Positions 1 through 10,744 of a DNA stretch of 64,000 nucleotides are shown here, piece by piece. Position 1 is the stretch's first letter. Each line of letters begins with the position of its first letter. Source of the stretch: Sipunculus nudus (taxonomy: Eukaryota > Annelida > Sipuncula > Golfingiida > Sipunculidae); assembly GCA_026874595.1 (NCBI GenBank), contig CM049307.1:80640643-80704642 (forward strand). Direction: 5' to 3'. The notes beneath the pieces are model-generated. The model saw only the letters and a program-made list of their open reading frames with translations. It ran no database searches and was not told the DNA's origin. The position numbers were made by a program, and so were the translations under genes.

Positions 1-1540
1 ATAATGAAAGAATCGGTGTTGGAAAACAATCAAATATTGTTGAAGAACACCACTCATGCATTCATTTGTCAAAAGATCAAAGACTAGACGTGCGACGGTT
101 GTAAGAAACAATGAATATATACCTCAAATATAGAATAACTTGGATTCAGTTAAACGGGTTTCTTGTATAGATTTATACAGGAGGTGTAAACCAAAATGTC
201 AAATTTCTCTGTCCCGCATTCCACATCTTCACAAAGGTTCACAAATCATTTACATCGGGGATCGCTTTTAGAATTTTTTTGGGCAAACGTTTTGAGCAAT
301 TGTTTTTAGACTAAAGCTGGTAGCCACGCGTATTGTGTAATCCTAACAATCAAATCCACACAAAAACGTCACTAAAAATATAAACAAATACAAAAATATT
401 TAACGAGTGTATTTGATATAAAATAATAACATGTGCGATGTAACCGGAAGTAGTTCAATCAAACATCCTGGTTCCCTACCCATGATAGGCAGGACCATCT
501 GCTGGTATGCGTATATACTAAATACAAATGAATTAGTCCATTGCATCTCCCTTTTTATGAGATGAAAATTATTTTTTTTAGTTACATTATGCAGATCTTG
601 TAAGTGATTTTTGTTAACAGGTTGAATAAAATGTATCAGTGTGACAAATGGAATATTTTGTTACAAGTACTTTGATAAAATTGTACAGTTATTGCATTTT
701 GTTATGATATTTAAAACAATGTGATTAAAACTGTCAGTTATCACTGACTGTCCTGTGCTGTAATGTTCCGTGTTTACTTGATGGCTAACATGCATATAAA
801 TATTTGAAATTAATATCAAAGACTTACTTAACTAACTGATCAGCAGAGGTTACCATCACTTGCTGACCGGTGCTTACGCTATGCCAATGTCATGGCTGCA
901 CCAACAACTATCTAAGCTAAGCACTATTGTCAGTGTGGAGTCTGTGTGGCTTTATAGTCTTTGAACCGATCTGGTAGTCGGGCTTTTCTACCTCATGTCG
1001 TTGTCTTGACTTGTTTTGGTATTTCTGTTGTTTTTTTTTTCATGTACCTGTGTAATGGGTTCAATGCTGTTATTGCACTGCTGTTGTTGTGGTTATTCTT
1101 GTGTTGTTATCTGGTTCATTTGTTTGGGTCAAATTCCTGTAATGCACTCTGTTGTACAATGCATTGTGTGTTTCTACTGTTAGTTTCTGCCATGTGACAT
1201 TACTACATATGATATCGGTTCAGTAAATCTCTGTTTTACTTGTCCTGCTCTCCATCTTCCTTCTTCTGTGCGCAAAAAAAAACAGATTTTCCTTCATCTA
1301 GCACTGTTAGTAGTTTTGTTTGTTTGTCGCGGTGTGTTTTCTGATGTAGTCGATGGTGTTTTAACTGTGATGGAACTTCAATTATCAGTTGTGGTTTTAA
1401 CAGCAAATAACTATGAGTTCAGTCTGTTATGTTATGTATCTGCTTGATAATTGTGACAAAATGGATTTTATTGGCTAACTTTGTCAATTTTGGGGATGCT
1501 TATTCCAAAAGTATTAGGTGCCAATTTTTTAGCCGCGTCT
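1..1540. other. AT-rich intergenic DNA, no gene seen
   Basis: No reading frame in this stretch shows family similarity or supported splice sites. The longest open frame (961-1197, +) runs through T-rich sequence, starts without an ATG and reads as hydrophobic low-complexity residues, so it is probably not coding. A short phrase around 495-525 (CATCTGCTGGTATGCGTATA) recurs in similar form at 5890-5920, so part of this is dispersed repeat. Confidence 0.5.
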
Positions 1541-1544
1541 TCAG

Positions 1545-2335
1545 CCGCCATATTGAATTTCAACATTGCCGCCATTCCTCTTATTCTTTGTCCTATATCT
1601 GGACGTCTGAGCACCGTAGAAGAATACAAATGGTAGCACCATCCATGTTTGCCATACCAGTGATTCCTTTACAGCCATTGCCATAATTGCTAGAATTGGA
1701 CTGGATCACCATATTGAATTTCAAAATGGCCGCAATTTTAACACACTTTTGCTTATATCTTTTCTTATTATCACAGTAGAAAACCACACATATAGTAGCA
1801 AGATCCATGTTTGCAATACCAGGGATTCCTTTAAAGCCATTGTCCTAATTGCTACAAATTGGGTAAAGCCGCCATATTGAATTTCAAAATGGCTGCCACA
1901 TTAAACACACTTTTAATTGCTTATGTCTATTCTGATGAGCACCAAAGAAGAATTCAAATGGTAGCAATATCCATGTTTGTAAAACCAAGATAAAAATCAA
2001 AGCGATTGTTGATTTTGTACAAGTATGGTTTGGCCTCCATATTGAATTCCAAAATAGCCGTCAATTTTAACCCGCATATGCTTATATAGGGACTTGTGCG
2101 CATGGGATAAGATTTTGAATTTGTAGCAACATTTATGTTTGTGATACCAGCGAATCAATTAACGCCATGGCCATACTTGTTTCAAATTATTCTTTGTCAC
2201 CATATTGATTTCAAAATGAACTCTTGTGAGCAATATAGAACAATTAATATAGTGGCAATACCTATGCCTGTGACATCAGGGATTTTATTGATAAAAATTC
2301 CGCGCTGTCATAAATTTTGTTTGGTGGTCTTGTTG
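1545..2335. repeat. Degenerate ~165-bp tandem repeat with CCGCCATATTGAATTTC core
   Basis: The phrase GCCATATTGAATTTCAAAATGG recurs in variant form near 1548, 1707, 1868, 2035 and 2198. Between copies come conserved phrases of the type ATCCATGTTTGCAATACCAG and GATTCCTTTAAAGCCATTG. This gives about five diverged units. Reverse-orientation pieces of the same repeat occur at 3985-4215. It is non-coding. Confidence 0.75.
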
Positions 2336-2339
2336 AATT

Positions 2340-3095
2340 AAAAAATTGTAATAGTGTTTGCTGGTTTCTCTGCGTGGGGGTCCCATAGAGAAGCATCCAA
2401 GTCTACGAATGATGCTAAAATCCACACTCATGGTGAAGAGGATCTACTTTACTGCATGACTAGCAATTGCCGTCTTTAACAGGGAAAGGCAGTCTATTGA
2501 GAATTGTTGAGCTTTATGCTTTTTCATTTTGCTCCATTTCACGCTGTCGCAAAGCATATCGACAGCTCTCTTGAATCCATCAAAATTGAAATTGGTCGTT
2601 ATTCCTCAGCGAGCGACGATTGGCCAAATCAGCATTGCGATATGGTACTAACATGGTGTAGAAAGCAACTTGACCAACATTAGGGTCTGTTATGCCACCT
2701 CTTTCAGCAACTTTGCAGCAATTAAACTTGAAAACAATTTTGCTAAAATGCCATGCACTCTGTAAAAAGTCTACATGCGAGACGAGTTGATGTGGCAAGT
2801 GTACTTAAAGAAGTAACATCATTCTTCGGAGGAGAGTGCCCCGTTACATGTTACCAAGACCTTGGACAGTCGGCACTTTGTCTCGCCAGTTCTATGGAGC
2901 AGGAGAAGAGTTCACTTGAGCAAACAGCCAGCGATAGGAGGAGAGAGAGCAGTCATGCCCTCTTGTGTTGCAGTCTCTAAGTGAGACCATGTGTAGAAAC
3001 AGGTTTTCTGTTTTCTAAAGGTACCTCTACTCCTCCAATGGTATTCTTCTTATGCCAGTTGTCAACAATCACTTTATTAAAACAAATATAGAGTT
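2340..3095. other. Gene-free stretch with unidentified coding-like open frames
   Basis: Base composition here is more balanced than in the flanks and open frames exist on both strands (2753-2980 + and 2580-2798 -). The plus frame reads like a protein but has no family I recognise and no clear splice sites. A decayed transposon or retrocopy is the most likely source. No function is assigned. Confidence 0.25.
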
Positions 3096-3110
3096 CAACA
3101 TAAGACCTTC

Positions 3111-3498
3111 AAACCGGCTTCTGTGGCTCAGGGGTAGAGCGCAGGACTCAAAGCCGGGAGATCGTGAGTTCGAATCTCAGCCGAGGCGGTGAGGTCTTTC
3201 ACGGTCGGCCCCCACCCAGGGTGAGCGCTCTGCAGGCTTAATTGGAAGGTCGTGCCCGACGGCCGTGTTTCACTCACAAACGAGTGCGCCTTTCGGGGGT
3301 CCTCGGTGGTATGATTACCAACCCAGGGCCCGAAGGTGCAGTAGTCACCGGGCCTGGTTAACGCCAGGATATCAAATGAGAGGAAGCGTGTGATACTGCC
3401 CTGTCACGTAGTCCGAAACCGGAATGGAAATCTGCAGTTGTACATATACTTAGTTAAGGCAGCATTAAAAAAACCTCCGACTAAAAAAAAAAAAAAAA
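3111..3498 (+). mobile_element. tRNA-derived SINE, copy 1
   Basis: The head resembles a tRNA gene with an A box (TGGCTCAGGGGTAGAGC) and a B box (GTTCGAATCTC), giving an internal RNA polymerase III promoter. A unique body of about 300 bp follows, and the element ends in an A-run at 3484-3499. It is flanked by near-identical direct repeats, ATAAGACCTTCAA at about 3100 and ATAAGACCTCCAA at 3499, which are target-site duplications. Two further copies lie at 41812-42222 (+) and 30441-30835 (-). The exact published SINE family cannot be named from sequence reading alone. Confidence 0.88.
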
Positions 3499-3511
3499 AT
3501 AAGACCTCCAA

Positions 3512-3980
3512 GTGGATCAGATTCAACTGATGAAGCCTTGATGCATCAGACGCACCAATTTGAGGAGAGCATGTCCCATATAGCTAACTGGCAATTGGTA
3601 TAAGGAGTGAGGACCGAACATTCCTCATCTTATTGCCAAAGGATTGGAAGAAACATAAGATGGTTTAATTTCTCTCCAGAAATGTCTTGAACTACTTGCA
3701 CCACAGATAGTTGCCGATCTGTTTCAGTGTGGATGCTTGGTGAATGTATTAGTAATCCCTCTTGCCATAGGGATAATTGGCCATGCGTGTCCGGTTTCAT
3801 CGAAACACTTTTGTTTAAATTATTAAAATTCGTTTTCATAGTTCATTTTAAAGCGCGAAAAGAGGGACGAAATTTATATACACATTATGTAAAACCTCAT
3901 CATGAACAAGGCATCATTTGTAGTCCATACCACCGTTCTTATACGCCTGTGTGTGACTGAAGTGCAGAGATACCAGCAAA
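3512..3980. other. Unannotated spacer
   Basis: Only short open frames overlapping on both strands are seen here. None shows a family motif or a convincing splice pair. Confidence 0.5.
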
Positions 3981-3984
3981 GAAC

Positions 3985-4215
3985 ATTAAATATGGCGGCC
4001 ATTTTTAAATCCAACATGATGCCAAACCAAAATTATAAACAAGCACGGGATAGGTTTTAATGGAATTCCTGTATTCAAAACATGAGTATTCACAATATTT
4101 TTTTCTAGCTATTACGTAAGTCATAGATATAAACATAAATGTGCTAAAATAGCGGCCATTTTGAAATTTAAAAATGCGGCCTAACCCAATATGTAGCAAG
4201 TATGTTGCTACCAAT
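3985..4215 (-). repeat. Inverted copies of the ATGGCGGCCATTTTGAAAT repeat
   Basis: ATGGCGGCCATTTTTAAATCC at 3992 and AGCGGCCATTTTGAAATTT at 4149 are reverse-orientation versions of the core found in tandem at 1545-2335. The spacing is about 157 bp and similar GTAGCAA phrases follow. These are two degenerate units of the same family. Confidence 0.6.
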
Positions 4216-4228
4216 TTAAAATCTTATA

Positions 4229-4404
4229 CAGTTGAACCCCGCCTTGCGACCACCCGATAATTGCGACAACCCCCACAATTACGAAAATCTTTCCTGAATC
4301 TGAATATATGATCCAGGTATCCTAAAATTTCATAAATAGGACCATTCCCAAATGACGACAACTTCGGTTGTCCGAAAGGTGGTCGTAATTGCGGGATTCT
4401 ACAG
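4229..4404. mobile_element. Short pogo/Tigger-like MITE with TA target site
   Basis: The left end CAGTTGAACCCCGCCTTGCG and the right end, which reads CTGTAGAATCCCGCAATTAC on the complement, form imperfect terminal inverted repeats. Both ends abut a TA dinucleotide. At 176 bp it has no coding capacity. CAGTNGAACC-type ends with TA duplications are typical of pogo/Tigger elements of the Tc1/mariner group. The superfamily assignment is inferred from ends only. Confidence 0.6.
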
Positions 4405-4810
4405 TATACTGTGGTTGCCTTCATATTCGCGAGGTTATTATTTCGCAATTTTCACGTTTTCATCGTTTCGCGAGGGATCCATTTTCGCGATTTTACAACA
4501 GAGATACCTAAATATAGCATATCCATTGGTTGTTTAATAAACTCGTGCTTAGTCTTAACAAATTTTAACGAGGACCCAAAGAACGACTAGAAATTCTTCT
4601 CCCTTGTATCCAGCTAATTTGAAGGATCTGTTATTTTCTCAATGTATATATTTGTTTTACAGGTAATAAAATATATGTTATTATTATAATATCAATCTAT
4701 TGCCTTTAGATTTTTTAACCTACAGGCGTGGTCGGGTGGATAAAATACATATAATTCCATTGAGATTATAGTTAGGTAGATTATAGGTCTAGTTAGTAGG
4801 TCATGTGATA
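4405..4810. other. AT-rich spacer with clustered TTCGCGA words
   Basis: TTCGCGA, TTCGCAA, TTCGCGA and TTCGCGA occur within about 70 bp (4425-4495), suggesting another short repeat. The rest of the spacer has no visible feature. Confidence 0.35.
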
Positions 4811-4814
4811 GCAG

Positions 4815-5521
4815 TGGTTCTCATGGATTTCTGTCCTGCATTTGAGCACATATCTGGCATTTGGCTACTGCGGTTTCAATGTCACGACATATGTTTGGCC
4901 AATGTATTGCATCTCTGGCTCTGCATTTAAACAAATTTATGCCGAAATGTGATGCATGTAATTTTCTGTAACATTTCTGGGCGCATACTTGGTGGTATGA
5001 CAAGTTTGTTATTTCTAAAACACTATGCCGTTTTACATAGACAGTTCATCTCTGCAGAGCCAGTAATCTTTCACTTCAGCTGCTACTTTTGACCTTTCAG
5101 CTGGCCATCTTTGTATTATTGTTGTTATGAGCTTGTTCGTCTCTCTATCGTCATTAGTTTCCTTTTTCCATCTGTTGGATTTTTTTTCAGTTGTAGTAGG
5201 CAGTATCATGCATACTTCCAGTTCATTGTCAAGGTCACTGTCTTGATATTGTTCTGGCATACAAGCACGTGATAGGGTATCAGCAATAACAAGTTCCTAG
5301 CCTGGTTTATGTTGTACAGTGAAGTCATTTAGTAGTGGTAGGGGACTTAACTTTTTTTTCAAGACATTCACGGTTGTCGGTGAAGAAAGGGTTTTCATGT
5401 AAGTCTCGCTCTGCTCTGGGGCCTTACAGTATTTTATGTTTGTGACAAAGTCCAGTTTGAAGTTTTTAAGCAACGATTTTCTTGTATCAATGTCCCTTAT
5501 GCCACATACAATTGCACCCAT
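4815..5521 (-). mobile_element. Ty3/gypsy deletion derivative (gag end joined to RNase H end, then integrase zinc finger)
   Basis: Read on the minus strand, 5521-5370 has a gag-like segment with IVCGIRD followed by RKSLL. This runs directly into a segment ending KPGYELVIADTLSRA at about 5300-5255, the hinge that follows RNase H in gypsy polyproteins. Next comes an integrase N-terminal zinc-binding segment at 5003-4821 with HASHFGI, IHWPNI and CQICAQM, giving the HHCC spacing. Protease, reverse transcriptase and the integrase core are absent, and several frame breaks exist. It is a non-functional remnant. No LTRs were recognised. Confidence 0.7.
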
Positions 5522-5778
5522 TATTAAACTATCATTTAAGGTACCAAAGTCACAGAGAGCAGCCCTGGTTCAGTAACAAAGCCGCCGAAAAACACCGGCA
5601 CTCTGTTTGTAGGTGAAAACAGATATCTGTCGTACGTGATGTTCTTATAAGGCTGAAAATCCTCTTTAAACTTATCAAGTACTAAACAAATAAGTCAAAT
5701 ATCTTATCATCTCCGGGGTTGTCCTACGTAAAGGAATTGTAAAAAGCAAGCGAGTCATCGCCCAAACAGTTCAGCAAG

Positions 5779-5861
5779 ATGACTTCCGGTTTCTCATTGA
5801 GGTATGCTGTTGTTGCTGGAGCCCTGCTCAATCAGCTTCCAGCTCTTGGCCAGATCGCCCC
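5779..5861 (+). CDS. Possible signal-peptide first exon, host gene unknown
   Basis: An ATG with A at -3 opens a 27-residue frame that begins MTSGFSLRYAVVAGALLNQL and continues PALGQIA. It has a basic residue followed by an alanine/leucine/valine core, typical of a secretory signal peptide. The frame runs into CCCC|GTAAGT, a consensus splice donor. Read without splicing, it would stop one codon later. A TATAAGG word lies near 5648. No downstream partner exon was found before GST-1. It may be a first exon of a secreted protein with a distant body, an orphaned exon, or chance. Confidence 0.28.
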
Positions 5862-5924
5862 GTAAGTTAAACTGGTCCCCTACTCACGAAATGTAGCGCC
5901 ATCTACTGGTACGCGTGTATACTA

Positions 5925-6150
5925 AATGTTAATGACTCTACATATTTGCCCCTATCCTCAGGTTCATTCGAGCGTAGGTGACTCTGCATTTGTGAATATT
6001 CTTAGATAACTCTGCTGAATCCGGGTTATGTGCCGGATTCACAAACTCTTTTCGATTCTTCCTTGCTCTATACCAGAAATACCCTGAAAATGTCATGAGA
6101 TTCTGTTCATATGTGATAGCATGAGGTATGTCGTGAACAAAATCCACACA
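5925..6150 (-). repeat. Dispersed repeat family A, copy 1
   Basis: This segment shares phrases with 13380-13625 and 24300-24500, in the same order and orientation: ATTTGTGAATATTC, GAATCCGGGTCATATGCCGG-like, GATTCTTCCTTGG-like, and CCTGAAAATGTCATGAGATT. Open frames on the minus strand in these copies (for example LMTFSG) are shared because the DNA is homologous, not because of proven coding. Confidence 0.65.
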
Positions 6151-6175
6151 CATAGCCCTGCCTGGGTTTTAGTAA

Positions 6176-6370
6176 TAACGTTTGCTACTAAAATCCCTAA
6201 ACTAAAACGTGATTCCATGTAACTATAAACCTAACTCAGAGCCAGCTCTTATGAAATTATCGGCCAGAGAGTGCTAATTTAGTTAAAAAAATTGAGTAAG
6301 TTTGATGGCTCTAATAGTGGGATGAATTATGTTTTAACATTTTGCATGGACTGGGCCAGTCTAATATGTA
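6176..6370 (+). repeat. Dispersed repeat family B, copy 1
   Basis: Shared phrases with 38985-39190 include TTTGCTACT, ACGTGATTCCATGTA, TGGCTCTAATAGTGG-like and GCATGGACTGGGCCAGT-like, in the same order. The family is unidentified and there is no coding potential. Confidence 0.5.
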
Positions 6371-6574
6371 CCCCTCTCTTCATATTATTAGTGCAATTCA
6401 TTTGACATGTTTACTTCAGCAATCTCTGCAACAGTATATGTCTTTGAATTTCGCCCTCTTCCATCCTTGGCCAAATGGCTAGCCAAGAAATCCACATCAT
6501 AATGATCAGAAACAAATGCGTAGGATCGTGGACCATGCGAATACTTTAGAATTTGTCATTCTGTTATTTTTGCA

Positions 6575-6695
6575 GACCGGACCGGACCAACAGGTACTGG
6601 TCAAGTCCATCGCATAAGCGGTCCGGTCAGGGTCTAGTTCATCTCTTGGCGGACTGGTCCAATAGGTGGACCGGTTATGGCGGTCCGGTCCATTT
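6575..6695. repeat. Cluster of GGACCGG/CCGGTCC words
   Basis: At least six copies of GGACCGG or its complement occur within about 120 bp of otherwise AT-rich DNA. They include both orientations, so the segment could fold on itself. It could be the terminal region of an unrecognised DNA transposon, but no second end was found. Confidence 0.4.
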
Positions 6696-6699
6696 TAAA

Positions 6700-7370
6700 A
6701 TATCATTAAAATAAATTCAAATTGTAGTTTTTTCATTATACTTGTATTTTACATTTTTTCATTACACGTTTTGTTCAATTATTTTACCCAACCAAATATC
6801 ATAAACGGAGCAAACCGTGCAATAAAAATAATATTAAAGTCTTCACGTGAATCGCCCGTTCTGGTCTTGATTTTTTAATGGAACAATGGAATATTTTAGT
6901 GTTACTGTGGGGCGAGCTGATTCAAAGAAAATGCCGCGAGGGGTTATGTGTGGATTGACATTAGCTTAATAGTGATGTAGTGGTTTAAATGCGATTTTAA
7001 AAAAAGGAAAAATTAATAGTTTTACTGTGAATGATTTATTACATGTAGGCCTCTGTATTTAATGTATAGAAATTGTATACTTTGATACACAGTGATACAT
7101 GGGGAAAAGCATCACCATTGTGCAACACAGCAGGGGACAATATTTCTAATGCTGAACATATCACTCAATCATAATTTAATAACGGAAAAACCCTTTACTG
7201 TTGCTCCGAGAACAATGGATATAATTATATTACTTTAAATATTTATTACGTACCTAAATTCTCTTTGAGAGGTTAATTACAAGATTTGTAGGTTGAAACT
7301 TAATCCATGAAGTCTTTTAGCTCAAACCTTGAAGAATTAGCCAGAGCGGTCCGCAACAAAAACAAGCAAA
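6700..7370. other. AT-rich spacer, nothing recognised
   Basis: No open frame with family similarity, no tandem structure and no RNA gene is seen in this stretch. Confidence 0.5.
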
Positions 7371-7374
7371 CATG

Positions 7375-7376
<2 letters not shown>

Positions 7377-7432
<56 letters not shown>

Positions 7433-7501
7433 ATATATATAAATATATATATATGTGTGTGTGTGTGTGTATGTGTGTGTGTTTGTTGGGGGGGGGGGGG
7501 G
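7377..7501. repeat. Compound microsatellite (TA)n-(TG)n-(G)n
   Basis: The tract passes from about 75 bp of TA repeats to about 30 bp of TG repeats and ends in a G-run. It is pure simple sequence. The open frame across it has no meaning. Confidence 0.95.
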
Positions 7502-8376
7502 ATGTGTGATTGTCTATAATGTCTGTATCAATACTGCATAATGCTGATTAGTAAAACAGACATCCGATAGATGGCAGCACATGATACCTGCACGAATCTG
7601 GTGGAAACTGGGAGCGGCAGATTACCTGTGTAAATTTTAAAAAAATCCATTTTAAACCAGGGAAAAAAGAAAAATCGGGTGAACACATAATGCGGTCAGT
7701 AATAGAAAAAAAATGGAAAATTATTCACAACAATTATCGAGTTGAGTCAATCGTCTTTTCACTTTTCTTTAAACTCGTTTTTTCTCTCTTTTTTCTTATT
7801 TTAAACGAATGATAATTGCCTTTTGAGCTTAAAACCCAAGCAACCAGGGAAGGACTGACGGAAATTCTCTCTACATTCCTGCTTATGACACATTATACCT
7901 TGGTGAGGAGGGCCCTTCTTGTGGTTTAGACATAGGATAGGGGGCCTAACACATAGAAGACTTCGAACAGGATTAGAACCAAAACGTATAACCATGGCGT
8001 GACGATAATACACACACGCCGACCCTACAGTCAAGCAACATGTTTTTTGTCCGTTGTTTAATACATTGTTTAATCTGACGTGATAAAAAGTCTGCAGAGT
8101 TTCATTATGAAAGCTGCAGCGGTTGTTGAGATATTTTCGGAAACAAACGATGGACAATGGTCGGAGGACAGTTGACGCCGCGCAAGCACATAAGTTCACA
8201 GACTGAACTAAAAGGGGAGTTTCCCAAGGACCGAGCGCGTTAATTTTGACCCCTCAAGGCTCAATTTTATAAATTTGTAATTCCAACAAAACCTTACCGA
8301 TTTTGAGTTCCAGCCGTTCGAACAGTCGTTTATTTAAAAGTAATAACATAATAAAATTTCGATAGATTTTTACGTT
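7502..8376. other. Spacer with an unrecognised minus-strand open frame
   Basis: A 132-codon open frame on the minus strand (8199-7801) is Cys/Arg-rich without any family motif I recognise. No splice sites or polyadenylation pattern support it. I regard it as repeat-derived or chance. Confidence 0.3.
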
Positions 8377-9958
8377 GGCTGATTTAGGACACAGAAAGAA
8401 AAATATTTATCTCGATATCGCGAGATAACATCTGCAGATCTCCGCATAACAACTCGAGATCTCGACATAAAATTTCACAGAAAAAAATTTTGCTGCAGAA
8501 AGAAAAAATTATCTCGAGATCTCGAGATAAAATTTTAATGAAAAAAAAAAATAATACGTCCACGAAGGCGTTGTACGAACCATTCGATGCTTAATTGACG
8601 TAAAGCAAAACAAAGTTAAAGGGACCGACTTTGATATCTGACGACTCTCCAATAAACAATATATTGAACCTTTCATAAAAATGAGCCAATCCCACGGGGT
8701 AAAGGCGGTGCCTTTTGTTTATATCCACGTGTTTATAACATGGGTCGGGTTTTTTTTTTTGGGGGGGGGGGCAAAAATGGCCACCGATCGTAATAGAAAG
8801 ACTTCTTGCAAAGACATCCGGCTTCAGTTCAGAGAGTACAGAGTTCTGTAAATTACAAATATCGCATTGCTTCACATGGTCTAACGAACATCAACTATGG
8901 ATCTTTCAATAACTTGGTTACATGTTTTTATCTGTATGTTAACACTGGCTCAAATACCTTGTGTACAAGTAGCCTGTAGATAAAATGTTTATACGTTAAA
9001 GAGGCGTTATAAGAACCTTTCCCAGCAAGGATTACCTTCACTTCTTTAATATGTATATGCAGAGTTAGCCGGTATCACAAAACTTCCATGAATAAGGCAG
9101 GTGAATAGAGACTTTAAGACCAATGCAGAGCAATTTGCTGAGGGAAAATGATTATGAGAGATGATCGAAATATTTAAACTGTTTATTTATGAATCATTTA
9201 TGAAGATAGGTTGACTAAAGGTAATCTGAGCCATAGTTAAAGATATAGTGGATCAAGACTGGGGCTTTAGGGGCTGAAGTTCCCCCCCCCCCCCTCCCCC
9301 CGCGTACCTACCCGAAATCACAATAATCATGTTTAGTATATTTACATTGATGATGGTCAAATACATATGCCATAAAACAAACCACCATTTCGATAAAAAA
9401 TAAAGCTGAAAAAAAATTGTACAATAAGCGTGTTTCTATAACAAGCTCATATTTGTTTGTATTTTTAAAATAATAAGGTACCAAAAATGCATGCATACAG
9501 ACCTAAAAATTTCTATTTGAGTAATTTCCCAGCCATGGCTTGGAATCTTCCGTTCAGGTAGAATGTTTCAGTTTCTTTAGGCTTTGACATCTGCCATACG
9601 GATATGAATAATTAAATATTGAATTTTATTTTGAACTTTTTTTCACCTCGCCTTATCTAAGGGGTAATACAAACTTGATTGATTTTAAAAGAATTATATT
9701 GTATTACCGTTCAGTTAAACCAATATATACATGGTCTTTGTTTTTATAATTGCAATAGTAAGCAATATTAACGTACACCGTCCCTTTGACGTTGCTTTGT
9801 TTTATGTCAATTCGGCATCAAATGTTTCGTACAAATGTGAAATTTTATTTCGAGATATAGAGATATTATGTCGGGATCTCGAGATAATATCTCGAGATCT
9901 CGAGATGTTAAGTCGAGATCTCGAGATAAATATTTTTTTTCTGTGTCCTAAATCAGCC
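8377..9958. mobile_element. Fold-back element with long inverted arms rich in CTCGAGATCTCGAGAT
   Basis: The left arm (8377-8628) and right arm (9779-9958, inverted) match along their length. The outer ends share GGCTGATTTAGGACACAGAA. Both then carry palindromic TATCTCGAGATCTCGAGATA units, and the inner parts share TTGTACGAAMCATTYGATGC, AATTGACRTAAARCAAA and CAAAGGGACSG-type phrases. The interior of about 1.15 kb has no transposase-like frame. This is a non-autonomous DNA element with ~180-250 bp arms that differ in number of CTCGAGAT units. No clear target duplication was seen, so superfamily and exact ends are uncertain. Confidence 0.65.
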
Positions 9959-9965
9959 GAAGATT

Positions 9966-10510
9966 CTGCTTTTATCCGCTTAGCAAATCTATACTGTTGT
10001 TATGTTGGCCCTGATCCTATAAAATTTTATCGAAACTTTAAGATAAAAAGGGGAAAAATCTCCCTACCGCATTGATATCTGATAAAGTGCCCTAGAAATA
10101 CACTTATGTTGGCCTTGATCAGTGTCGTGTACGAGCATACTCACGTGCCGTTTATGTTCAACAGTGTCATCTGATTTGAATATAATGCGCCACTCATAAA
10201 AGTCCACAGGCTGTACCCTACATAGACGACACAGAGATAATCTATTGATTGAAATGTTGATGATGTTAGTACTACACTGATTATCTATAGTACCATTGAC
10301 CTTTGCCATGTAGGTATATTTACATGCTTGTATAAGCGTGTACTTGCCCTATCACACTCGTATATACAGTCTCCCCTCGACACCGGTTATATCAAGGTAA
10401 GTCGTAGGACAACAATGGGTCCATTGTAATGTCGCGTTACCGTCCATTACATACAGTACAGAACATACGGACATCGGACACAGGAATTCGTTAACGTATA
10501 TTGAGGTGGT
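9966..10510. other. Spacer upstream of GST-1
   Basis: No coding segment is recognised here. Near 10369 a CAGTCTCCCCTCGACACCGG phrase preceded by TA resembles one end of a pogo-type element, but no convincing matching end was found. Confidence 0.4.
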
Positions 10511-10514
10511 AGCT

Positions 10515-10583
10515 AATTATAATAAAGCCGACATTCAGTTTTTATATCAGGCTTTTATCAAAGCCAGCTCGAAAATCCTAGAG
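10515..10583 (+). promoter_or_regulatory. Candidate promoter and noncoding first exon of GST-1
   Basis: TATAATAAAG at 10518 and TTTTATATC at 10540 are TATA-like. They are followed by a short segment ending in AGAG|GTAAGAG, a good splice donor at 10583/10584. The GST-1 start codon sits seven bases after an acceptor (10584 to 11534 would be the intron), so a noncoding exon must exist upstream. This is the best candidate, but the transcription start is unproven. Confidence 0.4.
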
Positions 10584-10744
10584 GTAAGAGTGTTTCGTTG
10601 TTTAAATGACTCAGTCTCTTAAATCTACCAAATATTACTGCCCGAGTACTCTATAAATAGTGGGCATCCGTCTATCTTCGGAAGCAATGGTAAAAGCATG
10701 GCTAATCAATCTGTCATTATAAGGAGCGTTTAAGGAGATTTAGT

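Noticed and set aside
961-1197. 78-codon hydrophobic open frame
   Set aside because: It begins without ATG context in T-rich sequence; the hydrophobicity follows from T-richness and there are no homologous or splice features.
3117-3190. Functional tRNA gene
   Set aside because: A and B boxes are present but the sequence continues into a ~300-bp body with A-tail and target duplications and is repeated three times, so it is a SINE head.
7377-7470. Origin or structured regulatory element in TA-rich DNA
   Set aside because: It is a compound microsatellite like eight other (TA)n tracts here; nothing specific supports function.
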